A stretch of 20,212 bases of DNA from CAZJBP01 sp964544115 (GTDB lineage Bacteria > Verrucomicrobiota > Kiritimatiellia > UBA8416 > JADHWI01), in NCBI GenBank assembly GCA_964544115.1, contig CAZJBP010000060.1, positions 1-20,212 on the forward strand. Direction: 5' to 3'. The notes beneath the pieces were generated by a model that did not search any database, was not told the DNA's origin, and saw nothing but the letters and a program-made list of their open reading frames with translations. Of this stretch, positions 14,773 through 20,212 are shown in pieces. The position numbers and the translations under genes are program-made. Within the stretch, counting starts at the first letter, position 1, and each line of letters begins with the position of its first letter.

Positions 14773-15492
14773 ATGCTGATTCTGCTCATCAGCATGGCCG
14801 TTGCGCTTCTGGACCAGGTTCTGAAATTCCTGGTGCAGAAGAGCATGCGGCCAGGCGACACGATCCCGGTTGTCGACGGCTTCTTCAACCTGAATCATGT
14901 GCGCAACCCCGGCGCGGCTTGGGGGATTCTGGCCGGCTTCCAGTCGTGGCTGATCGTGCTCTCGGTCGTCATGCTCATCCTGCTGATCGCCTTCCGGCGG
15001 CACTTCCTGACCGATACGCTCTGTCACCGCGTGGCCACGGGCCTGATGTGCGCCGGCATCGTCGGCAACCTGATCGATCGGGTCCGGCTGGGTTACGTGG
15101 TCGACTTCCTCGACTTCTACTGGCGAGGCGTACACTTTCCTTCATTCAATGNNNNNNNNNNCACCACCCGGGATCTCGACCCGCAGGCCCCGCACCGGCA
15201 CTTCCTCGGCGCCACTGTGGTTCACCGTGGCGCCCTGGGGTTCGTGGTCGTGGTTATCGTGTGCGACCTGTGTTACCGGATCAAGTTGCAGTATGTCGTC
15301 GACTTCCTCGACTTCTACTGGCGCGGCGTACACTTTCCTTCATTCAATGTGGCCGATGCCGCCATCTGCACCGGTGTGGGCCTCTATATGCTCTCGCAGG
15401 TCTTTCCTTCCCTCGCGGGCACGCCCGCGAGCGGTGGCGCGGAGCCATCGGGGTCGCAGGCGGAATCGCCAGCCCCGGAGGCGCGGCCGTGA
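14773..15492 (+). CDS. lspA: Lipoprotein signal peptidase LspA, interrupted by an assembly gap
   Basis: An inner-membrane aspartyl peptidase that removes signal peptides from diacylglyceryl-prolipoproteins. As written it has 239 residues, about 70 more than the family norm. The left part gives LLDQVLKFLV, NHVRNPGAAWG, the catalytic Asp of GNLIDR (15076-15078) and VVDFLDFYWRGVHFPSFN. Ten N follow, then a lower-similarity copy of the same region in which GNLIDR reads CDLCYR, a second VVDFLDFYWRGVHFPSFN, and VADAAICTGVGLYML with the second catalytic Asp. Removing one 198-nt period leaves 173 residues with all motifs, which is a normal LspA. Hence I read the extra 66 codons as a scaffold-join artefact or strain mixture, though a real partial duplication cannot be excluded. 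It overlaps miaA by 4 nt (GTGA). Confidence 0.85.
   Translation: MLILLISMAVALLDQVLKFLVQKSMRPGDTIPVVDGFFNLNHVRNPGAAWGILAGFQSWLIVLSVVMLILLIAFRRHFLTDTLCHRVATGLMCAGIVGNLIDRVRLGYVVDFLDFYWRGVHFPSFNXXXXTTRDLDPQAPHRHFLGATVVHRGALGFVVVVIVCDLCYRIKLQYVVDFLDFYWRGVHFPSFNVADAAICTGVGLYMLSQVFPSLAGTPASGGAEPSGSQAESPAPEARP
15101..15151 (+). repeat. 51-nt lspA duplication, left copy ending at the gap
   Basis: These 51 nt recur at 15299-15349 with one mismatch (A at 15126, C at 15324). The copy ends exactly where the N run begins, as expected for an unmerged contig end. The period is 198 nt (66 codons, in frame). Confidence 0.9.
15152..15161. other. Assembly gap, 10 N
   Basis: Ten undetermined bases lie inside lspA. 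A fixed short N run is typical of a scaffolder placeholder, so its length may not reflect true distance. It gives three or four X residues in the translation. Confidence 0.95.
15299..15349 (+). repeat. 51-nt lspA duplication, right copy
   Basis: This is the second copy of the segment at 15101-15151, differing at one base, and it continues into the authentic lspA 3' end (FNVADAAIC). Confidence 0.9.
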
Positions 15493-16442
15493 GGGCCGGT
15501 CATGCGTTCTTCCTCGTGGGCCCCACGGCCACAGGCAAGAGCGCAGTGGCCCAGACGTTGGCCGAACGGCTCGGATGGGCGGTGCTCTCGGCGGATTCCA
15601 TGCTCGTGTACCGGGGCATGGACGTTGGCACCGCCAAGCCCACGGCGGAAGAGCGCTCGCGCGTCCGCTACGGCGGCGTCGACCTTGTGGATCCCGACCG
15701 CGACTTCAGCGTCTGGGACTACCGTCAGTGCGCGCTGCAGTTCCTTGAGTCCTGCTGGGCGGACGGGGTGGACGTGATCGTCGCGGGCGGCTCGGGGCTT
15801 TACGTCCGGAGCCTGACCGACGGGCTGGACTCGCGCGCCACCGCCGTGCCGGAGGATCGCCGGCGCTGGGAAGCCCTCTGCCGCGACCGCGGCGTGGAGG
15901 CTCTGCAGGAAGAACTGCGCCGGTGCGCGCCGGGCCGGTTCGCCGCCCTGGCCGATCCGCGTAACCCGCGGCGGCTGATCCGGTCGCTGGAAATGGCTGC
16001 GTCCGAGGGCGACGTCCTCGCCCCCGTCGTGCCACCTCGTGGTCGCGGCGCGAGCACCCCGATGGTGGGCCTTTCCCTCGACTCCGCGCGGCTGGCAGAG
16101 CGCATCGAAGCCAGGGCCTCGCGCATGTTCTCCGAAGGGCTTCCCGACGAAACGCGGAGGCTGTGCGAGCGGTGGCCGGAGTGGTCCCGGACGGCCCGGC
16201 AGGCGATCGGCTATGCCGAGGCGCTTGAGCTCCTGGCGGGTCGCTGCACGCGCGGGGAGGCCGAGGCGAAGTGTGCGTCGCGCACGCGCAGGCTGGCCAA
16301 GCGGCAGCGGACATGGTTCCGGCACCAGGCGTCGGTGGCATGGGTAGAACTGGACGGCGGCGACCGAATCGGGGATACTGCGGCTCGCGTTCAGGGGGAA
16401 TGGGAGCGCCATGGACCAGTTGTCATCGCCAGAGATCAGTGA
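15489..16442 (+). CDS. miaA: tRNA dimethylallyltransferase MiaA
   Basis: A 317-residue cytosolic enzyme that transfers a dimethylallyl group to N6 of A37 in tRNAs reading UNN codons. Residues 11-18 are the P-loop GPTATGKS. SADSMLVYRGMDVGTAKP (34-51) contains the catalytic Asp36 and the MiaA signature; VDLVDPDRDFSVWDYR, GGSGLYVRSL and NPRRLIRSLEM follow, and the C-terminal RRLAKRQRTWFR segment is conserved in the family. I chose the GTG at 15489 because GGAGG (15477-15481) lies 7 nt upstream and the P-loop then falls at the usual position near the N-terminus. It overlaps the lspA stop by 4 nt and the radC start by 32 nt, indicating tight translational coupling. Confidence 0.94.
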   Translation: MRAGHAFFLVGPTATGKSAVAQTLAERLGWAVLSADSMLVYRGMDVGTAKPTAEERSRVRYGGVDLVDPDRDFSVWDYRQCALQFLESCWADGVDVIVAGGSGLYVRSLTDGLDSRATAVPEDRRRWEALCRDRGVEALQEELRRCAPGRFAALADPRNPRRLIRSLEMAASEGDVLAPVVPPRGRGASTPMVGLSLDSARLAERIEARASRMFSEGLPDETRRLCERWPEWSRTARQAIGYAEALELLAGRCTRGEAEAKCASRTRRLAKRQRTWFRHQASVAWVELDGGDRIGDTAARVQGEWERHGPVVIARDQ

Positions 16443-17199
16443 CGGAAGCGCGGCGCGGCGGGACTCGCGCAGGATCGACGTTCCAGGCTGCGGATACCGG
16501 ATCTGCGACCTGCCCGCGCGGATGCGGCCGAGGGAGATCATCGACCTGCAGGGCGTGCAGCAAGCCCCGGACGAGGTTCTGCTCGCGCTGCTGCTGCGCA
16601 CCGGCTCGAAGGGAGCCAACGTGGTGGACGTGGCCCGGGCCCTGCTGGCCCGCCACGGAAGCCTGACCGCGCTGGCGGCATCGTCAGTGGAGGATCTGAC
16701 GCGCGTCAAGGGCGTCGGCCGCGTGAAGGCGCAGATGCTGAAGGCCGCGCTGGAGCTGGGGCGGAGGCTGACCGATGAGCGGCTGCCCGAACGGGTGCGG
16801 GTGCTGCAGCCGGGCGATGCCGCGGGCTTGTTGCGCGAGCAGGCACGGACGCTTGAGCGGGAGCACTTCTGGGTTCTGTATCTGGATCGCCGGAACGCGT
16901 TGAAGACGCGCCCGGTGCAGGTGTCGGCCGGCCTGCTCGACGCCAGCCTCGTGCATCCGCGCGAGGTGTTCAAGGCGGCCGTGGAGCATTCGGCCGCGGC
17001 GGTGGTTCTGGTTCACAACCACCCGTCGGGGGACCCTACGCCGTCTGCGGAGGACATCCGCATCACGCGGCAGCTGGTGGACGCCGGGCGGGTCATGGAC
17101 CTGAAGGTGTTGGATCACGTGGTGCTGGGCAAGCCGCGCGCCGGAACGGCGCACGACTTCGTCAGCCTGCGAGAGAACGGACTGGTGGATTTCGGTTGA
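16411..17199 (+). CDS. radC: RadC-family JAMM/MPN protein
   Basis: A 262-residue protein of the RadC (DUF2466) family. The N-terminal part (about 33-118) contains the ELLALLLRTG-like segment (DEVLLALLLRTGSKG) and a helix-hairpin-helix (about 94-117, EDLTRVKGVGRVKAQML). The C-terminal MPN domain has the metal-binding JAMM signature: His202-Asn-His204-Pro-Ser-Gly and Asp215 in TPSAED. The family was named for a DNA-repair phenotype later attributed to another gene; the biochemical role remains unclear, possibly a metal-dependent hydrolase. The ATG at 16411 lies within the miaA 3' end and has GGGAG upstream. Length and motifs are standard. The first 30 residues are a variable, basic extension. 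Confidence 0.92.
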   Translation: MDQLSSPEISDGSAARRDSRRIDVPGCGYRICDLPARMRPREIIDLQGVQQAPDEVLLALLLRTGSKGANVVDVARALLARHGSLTALAASSVEDLTRVKGVGRVKAQMLKAALELGRRLTDERLPERVRVLQPGDAAGLLREQARTLEREHFWVLYLDRRNALKTRPVQVSAGLLDASLVHPREVFKAAVEHSAAAVVLVHNHPSGDPTPSAEDIRITRQLVDAGRVMDLKVLDHVVLGKPRAGTAHDFVSLRENGLVDFG

Positions 17200-17237
17200 G
17201 GGGACCTGCAGCGCGACACGCGGAGGGGAGGCGCCTC

Positions 17238-18059
17238 GTGACGGAGAACAGGAACGTGCATCCGACGGCGGTGGTGGAGCCCGGAGCGGTGTTGGGCGCC
17301 GGAGTCGAGGTGGGGCCTTTTGCGTATATCGCGGCCGGGGCCCGCGTCGGGGCCGGATGCAGCATCGGCGCCCACGCGACGGTCTACGGGTGCGTGCAGA
17401 TCGGGGCGGGCTGCCGGGTGCATGCCACCGCGGTCCTGGGCGACGTCCCGCAGGATCTGGGCTTTGCGGGCGGCGAGTCGGCCGTGGTTATTGGCGAGCG
17501 CTGCGTGTTGCGCGAGGGCGTGACCGTGCACCGCGGCACGAAGCCCGGCACCAGCACGGTGATTGGCGACGACTGCTTCCTGATGGCGTTTTCCCACGTG
17601 GCGCATAACGTCGTGCTCGGGCCGCGCGTGATCGTGGCCAACGGCGCGCTTCTGGCCGGCTACGTCGAGGTGGGCGAGCGATGCTTCATCAGCGGCAACG
17701 CGGTGATTCACCAGTTCGTCCGCATCGGGCGCCTGGCCATGCTGGGCGGTGGCTGTGGCATCAGCAAGGATGTTCCGCCCTTCTGCACGATGTGCCCGAC
17801 GGCGCTGAATGAGGTGGCGGGGCTGAACGTGGTGGGCATGCGGCGCGCGGGGATCGGTGCGGCGGAACGGCAAGCCGTGCGCCAGGCGTTCAAGCTGCTC
17901 TTCCGCTCGGGTCTCAACGTCTCCCAGGCGGTCGCCGAACTGCGGCGGCTATACCCGTCCGGCCCGGCCGCGGAACTGGCGGAGTTTGCCGCCGGTTCGA
18001 AGCGCGGCATCTGCGTTATGGGCCGGGGTGACGTCGATGAGGGCGGAGAGGTCGACTGA
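17238..18059 (+). CDS. lpxA: UDP-N-acetylglucosamine acyltransferase LpxA
   Basis: A 273-residue left-handed beta-helix enzyme catalysing the first step of lipid A synthesis, transfer of a 3-hydroxyacyl chain from ACP to UDP-GlcNAc. Hexapeptide repeats fill residues about 7-195 (HPTAVVEPGAVLGAGVEVG). The catalytic His is His123 in FSHVAHNVV (E. coli H125), with His120 matching H122. VPQDLGFAGG, NAVIHQFVRIG and ISKDVPPF are LpxA hallmarks, and KLLFRSG begins the C-terminal helical domain. I chose the GTG at 17238 behind a run of GGAGGGGAGG; an in-frame TTG at 17196 would add 14 non-family residues and overlap radC. It ends the run that begins with the DksA-like gene. lpxC, fabZ and lpxB, often clustered with it elsewhere, are not here. 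Confidence 0.95.
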   Translation: MTENRNVHPTAVVEPGAVLGAGVEVGPFAYIAAGARVGAGCSIGAHATVYGCVQIGAGCRVHATAVLGDVPQDLGFAGGESAVVIGERCVLREGVTVHRGTKPGTSTVIGDDCFLMAFSHVAHNVVLGPRVIVANGALLAGYVEVGERCFISGNAVIHQFVRIGRLAMLGGGCGISKDVPPFCTMCPTALNEVAGLNVVGMRRAGIGAAERQAVRQAFKLLFRSGLNVSQAVAELRRLYPSGPAAELAEFAAGSKRGICVMGRGDVDEGGEVD

Positions 18060-18132
18060 GACCTGAACCCCGAGCCCTGCCCCCCTTTCCTGCCCCTTCT
18101 CCAAAGTGGGCTGCGCCCACAACCCAAAATCA

Positions 18133-18222
18133 ACCACGGATTACACTGATGGCACGGATGGGGAAGCCAACATGACAAAGCACAACCCACTTCATATCAG
18201 TGCTATCCGTGTTATCCGTGGT
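18133..18222. repeat. Imperfect inverted repeat of the CCACGGATTACAC type
   Basis: Arms of 27 nt at 18133-18159 (ACCACGGATTACACTGAT...) and 18196-18222 are reverse complements except for about four positions, with a 36-nt spacer. Each arm consists of short GGAT/CAC units. It lies in the convergent gap between lpxA and hemW and could fold into a long hairpin in either transcript. The rest of 18060-18263 is unremarkable and holds no gene I can support. Confidence 0.7.
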
Positions 18223-18263
18223 AATCATCTTGTTCTTTATCAGCGATCCGGAGGGATAAGGTG

Positions 18264-18371
18264 CTAACGATCCGGAATGAGCTCCTCGGCGACCGAGTCG
18301 GCGATGCGCCGCCCCGTCGGAGTCAGCGTCCACCGGTCACCCGCGGTCACGGCCAGCCCGTGGCGGCCCAG
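18264..18371 (-). pseudogene. hemW: In-frame C-terminal remainder of hemW beyond a TGA
   Basis: Directly after the TGA at 18372-18374 the same frame stays open for 35 codons to a TAG at 18264-18266. It encodes LGRHGLAVTAGDRWTLTPTG then RRIADSVAEELIPDR. This matches the usual HemW C-terminal wing (a Trp-x-[LI]-T-x-x-G-x-x-[LI] pattern followed by a helix). The conserved reading frame argues that the TGA is a recent nonsense change, a base-call error or a readthrough site. Confidence 0.75.
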
Positions 18372-19421
18372 TCACACCAGGGTTCGCGTCCAGTGCTCCC
18401 GCAGCGCCGCGTCGCCCGCGGCAGCCTCCTCGAGGGACACGCCTTCCGTCAGCCGCAATCCGAAGATCAGCCGCTCCGTCCGGTCCACGACGAGGGAGAC
18501 GGCCTCCTCGTCGCGGGGCGGAAGTCGGCCGGCCGCCAGTGCGCTCTGGTAATCCTCAAGGTCCGGAGCGTTGGTCCAGCGCCGTTGTCCCCAGCGTGAG
18601 GCGGCGGAGGGGCCCACCCCGAGGTAGTCCCTGCCGCGCCAGTACCCCAGGTTGTGAAGACAGGTCCGGCCCGGGAGTGCGAAGTTCGACGTCTCATAGT
18701 GGTCATACCCGGCGGCGGCCAGCGCCGCCTCGGCCTCGTCCAGCCGCCGGATCTCCTCGTCCTCGGTGGGGTGGGCGAGCGCACCGCTCGCGCAGAGCAC
18801 GGACAGGGGCGCCCCCTCCTCGATGCTCAGCGCATAGACCGAGAGGTGTGCCGGGCGCAGCTCCAGGGCCCGGCGGAGCGACATCGCCCAGGTGTCGGCC
18901 GTGTCGCCCGGCAGTCCCGCGATCAGGTCCAGGCCGATGTTCTCGAAGCCTTCACGGCGCGCAGTGGCCACGGCGGTATCGATCGAGCGCGCATCGTGCC
19001 GGCGGCCGGCGGCGGCCAGCACGCGGTCGTCGAAAGACTGGGCGCCCACGCTGATGCGGTTGACGCCCGCGTCGCGCATCAGGCGGCAAGCCTGCGCGGT
19101 CAGCGTGTCGGGGTTGGATTCCACCGTCCATTCCCGCACAGCGCCGGTGTCGATGTGGGCGGCCACCGTGTCGAGCAGCGCGGCGAAGTCGGCCTCCTGA
19201 AGGCTGGTGGGCGTCCCGCCCCCGATGTAGACGGTGGTTGGGCGGGGGGCCTCCCCCTGCGGGGCGAGATCGAGTTCGCGCGCCAGCGCAGGCAGCCATT
19301 TGCCGGCGCGGTCGGGGTGGGGGATCGAGTAGAACGCGCAGTACGCGCAGCGGCCCGTGCAGAACGGCACATGCACGTAGAGGTGCGCCGGGACGGGTGG
19401 CATGGAGGGGGGCAGGGGCAT
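18372..19421 (-). CDS. hemW: HemW-type radical SAM protein, cut short by an in-frame TGA
   Basis: A 349-residue radical-SAM protein of the HemN/HemW family. Cys21, Cys25 and Cys28 (CTGRCAYC) bind the [4Fe-4S] cluster; GGGTPTSL, ESNPDTLT, NRISVGAQSFDD, GLDLIAGLPGDT and YALSIEEGAPL follow the TIM-barrel order. HNLGYWRGRDYLGVGPSA contains the HNxxYW motif of HemW. HemW is a heme chaperone and often mis-annotated as coproporphyrinogen oxidase. The family is usually about 375-385 residues; the extended frame to 18264 would give 385 codons including the TGA, so the protein as read is about 36 residues short. It starts one nucleotide after the stop of the DUF480 gene, implying coupling. The start with GAGTGA upstream is preferred over a second Met seven residues in. 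Confidence 0.9.
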   Translation of the reverse strand: MPLPPSMPPVPAHLYVHVPFCTGRCAYCAFYSIPHPDRAGKWLPALARELDLAPQGEAPRPTTVYIGGGTPTSLQEADFAALLDTVAAHIDTGAVREWTVESNPDTLTAQACRLMRDAGVNRISVGAQSFDDRVLAAAGRRHDARSIDTAVATARREGFENIGLDLIAGLPGDTADTWAMSLRRALELRPAHLSVYALSIEEGAPLSVLCASGALAHPTEDEEIRRLDEAEAALAAAGYDHYETSNFALPGRTCLHNLGYWRGRDYLGVGPSAASRWGQRRWTNAPDLEDYQSALAAGRLPPRDEEAVSLVVDRTERLIFGLRLTEGVSLEEAAAGDAALREHWTRTLV

Positions 19422-19422
19422 G

Positions 19423-20094
19423 TCACTCGAGCGGGCCCAGGGCCTTTGCGATCTGGGTCTTCAGCGCGGCGAGCTCGGACTCCAGGGCGGCGACCCGCTG
19501 CTCGAGGGCTGCCATCTGCTTCTGCATGGGCGAGGCGGCGGGAGCGTCGGCTGCGGTGATGGCCTGGACCGGGGCGGCCGGGACGGCTTCGGGGGTGCCG
19601 CACAGCAGGTGGGCATAGCGCATCTCGCGCCGGCCCGGCCCGGGCGCGAGCCGGGTGATCAGAGGGCCGCCGTCGCGCGTCATCATGCCATCAATGAAGG
19701 CGGCCACCTGATCGGCGGTGACGGGGCCGCACATGCGTTCGATGCGCGTGCGCAGCTCTCCCTGGGTCTGGGGGCCTCGCAGCATCAGCTCGCACAGGAT
19801 GGCCTGCTCCTGCGGGTCCATGGGCAGTCGGGCGCCGATATCGTGCCGATACTTGGGCACACGGCTGCCCGGCAGCGTGACCTCCCACAGCAGGTGGTCG
19901 CGGTAGCGGAGCTCCTCGAGGGCGGCAGACACGGCGGCCTCATCGAGGTCCATCTCCGGGTCGCGGTTCGACTTCTGGTTGCAGGCCGCGACCACCGCGT
20001 GGAGCGAGAGCGGGTAGTAGTCGGGTGTCGTAGCCGCTTTTTCCATCAGCGAAGCCAGAACCCGGGCTTCGACCGGACTGAGCAGAATGTCCAT
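19423..20094 (-). CDS. DUF480 (YceH-type) winged-helix protein
   Basis: A 223-residue protein of the YceH/UPF0502 family. The signature ARVLASLMEKAATTPDYYPL followed by VVAACNQKSNRDPEM and then VPKYRH is nearly invariant in the family. It comprises two tandem winged-helix domains (about 1-85 and 90-170); an Ala/Pro linker and a C-terminal heptad coiled coil (about 190-220, QKQMAALEQRVAALESELAAL) follow. The function is unknown; DNA binding is possible from the fold. GGAGG lies 10 nt before the ATG. The hemW start lies one nucleotide past its stop, so the two form an operon. Confidence 0.92.
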   Translation of the reverse strand: MDILLSPVEARVLASLMEKAATTPDYYPLSLHAVVAACNQKSNRDPEMDLDEAAVSAALEELRYRDHLLWEVTLPGSRVPKYRHDIGARLPMDPQEQAILCELMLRGPQTQGELRTRIERMCGPVTADQVAAFIDGMMTRDGGPLITRLAPGPGRREMRYAHLLCGTPEAVPAAPVQAITAADAPAASPMQKQMAALEQRVAALESELAALKTQIAKALGPLE

Positions 20095-20165
20095 GATCTG
20101 GTTTCCTCCGGTTGATCACAGGGGCGAGAGGGCTGCCATTCCGACCTCCCTCAGCGTCGTCGTGC

Positions 20166-20194
20166 ATGATCCACGGGCAAACACCGTTAGGCAA
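20166..20194 (-). promoter_or_regulatory. Weak candidate promoter of the DUF480-hemW operon
   Basis: On the minus strand TTGCCT (20189-20194) and GATCAT (20166-20171) are 17 nt apart, four of six matches each, about 71 nt before the DUF480 ATG. The window ends shortly beyond, so stronger promoters may lie outside. Confidence 0.25.
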
Positions 20195-20212
20195 GCCCAC
20201 GTTACGGCCCGA

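Noticed and set aside
17196..17237. A TTG start for lpxA overlapping radC
   Set aside because: The added residues do not resemble LpxA, and GTG 17238 has a strong ribosome-binding site.
18372..18374. Genome-wide reassignment of TGA to explain the hemW stop
   Set aside because: Several neighbouring genes (hydrolase, lspA, lolD, lpxA, DUF480) end with TGA at the proper family length.

Overview
The window looks like chromosomal DNA of a high-GC, Gram-negative (diderm) bacterium. It carries lpxA (lipid A synthesis), a LolC/E-LolD lipoprotein-release pair and lspA. My best guess is the PVC group (Kiritimatiellota, Verrucomicrobiota or a relative). This rests on the C-terminal domain of the 1005-residue exported protein, the Lys/Ala-rich DksA-type protein and the style of the intergenic repeats. 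It is recognition from memory, not a database result. A run of 10 N inside lspA marks a scaffold join, so the source is a draft and possibly metagenome-derived assembly.

Layout. 1-225: an inverted repeat and a leader. 226-2720: a two-gene plus-strand unit of exported proteins, an alpha/beta hydrolase and a transglutaminase-like protein. 2738-2959 (minus): a NifU C-terminal-type Fe-S protein, with a DMT permease (3127-3990) divergent from it. 4004-5383 (minus): an operon of efpL (the YeiP-type EF-P paralogue with Arg33 at the tip) followed by a TauE/SafE permease. 5384-5812: a gene-free stretch with small hairpin repeats. 5813-8830: a very large exported protein with POTRA-like N-terminal repeats and a PVC-type C-terminal domain. 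8994-9956: an exported coiled-coil protein. 9957-10436: a dense cluster of palindromic intergenic repeats.

10437-13856 is a lysS, lolC/E-like, lolD operon. A strong sigma70-type promoter at 13934-13962 then begins a second plus-strand run: a DksA/TraR-type protein with a histone-H1-like tail, lspA (interrupted by the gap), miaA, radC and lpxA, ending at 18059. After an inverted repeat of the CCACGGATTACAC type, the minus strand carries a DUF480 (YceH) gene followed by hemW (20094 to 18264).

The core genes share two themes. One is envelope biogenesis (lspA matures lipoproteins, LolCE/LolD releases them toward the outer membrane, lpxA starts lipid A). The other is translation and tRNA biology (lysS, efpL, miaA). 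The most useful observations are: an in-frame TGA that cuts hemW 36 codons short of an otherwise intact canonical C-terminus; a 51-nt near-identical duplication either side of the N gap in lspA, with a diverged lspA-like segment lacking a catalytic Asp; families of intergenic hairpins whose stems covary around a conserved loop; and two unusual architectures, POTRA-like plus PVC domain and H1-like tail plus DksA zinc finger. I found no CRISPR array, rRNA, tRNA, transposase or phage gene.
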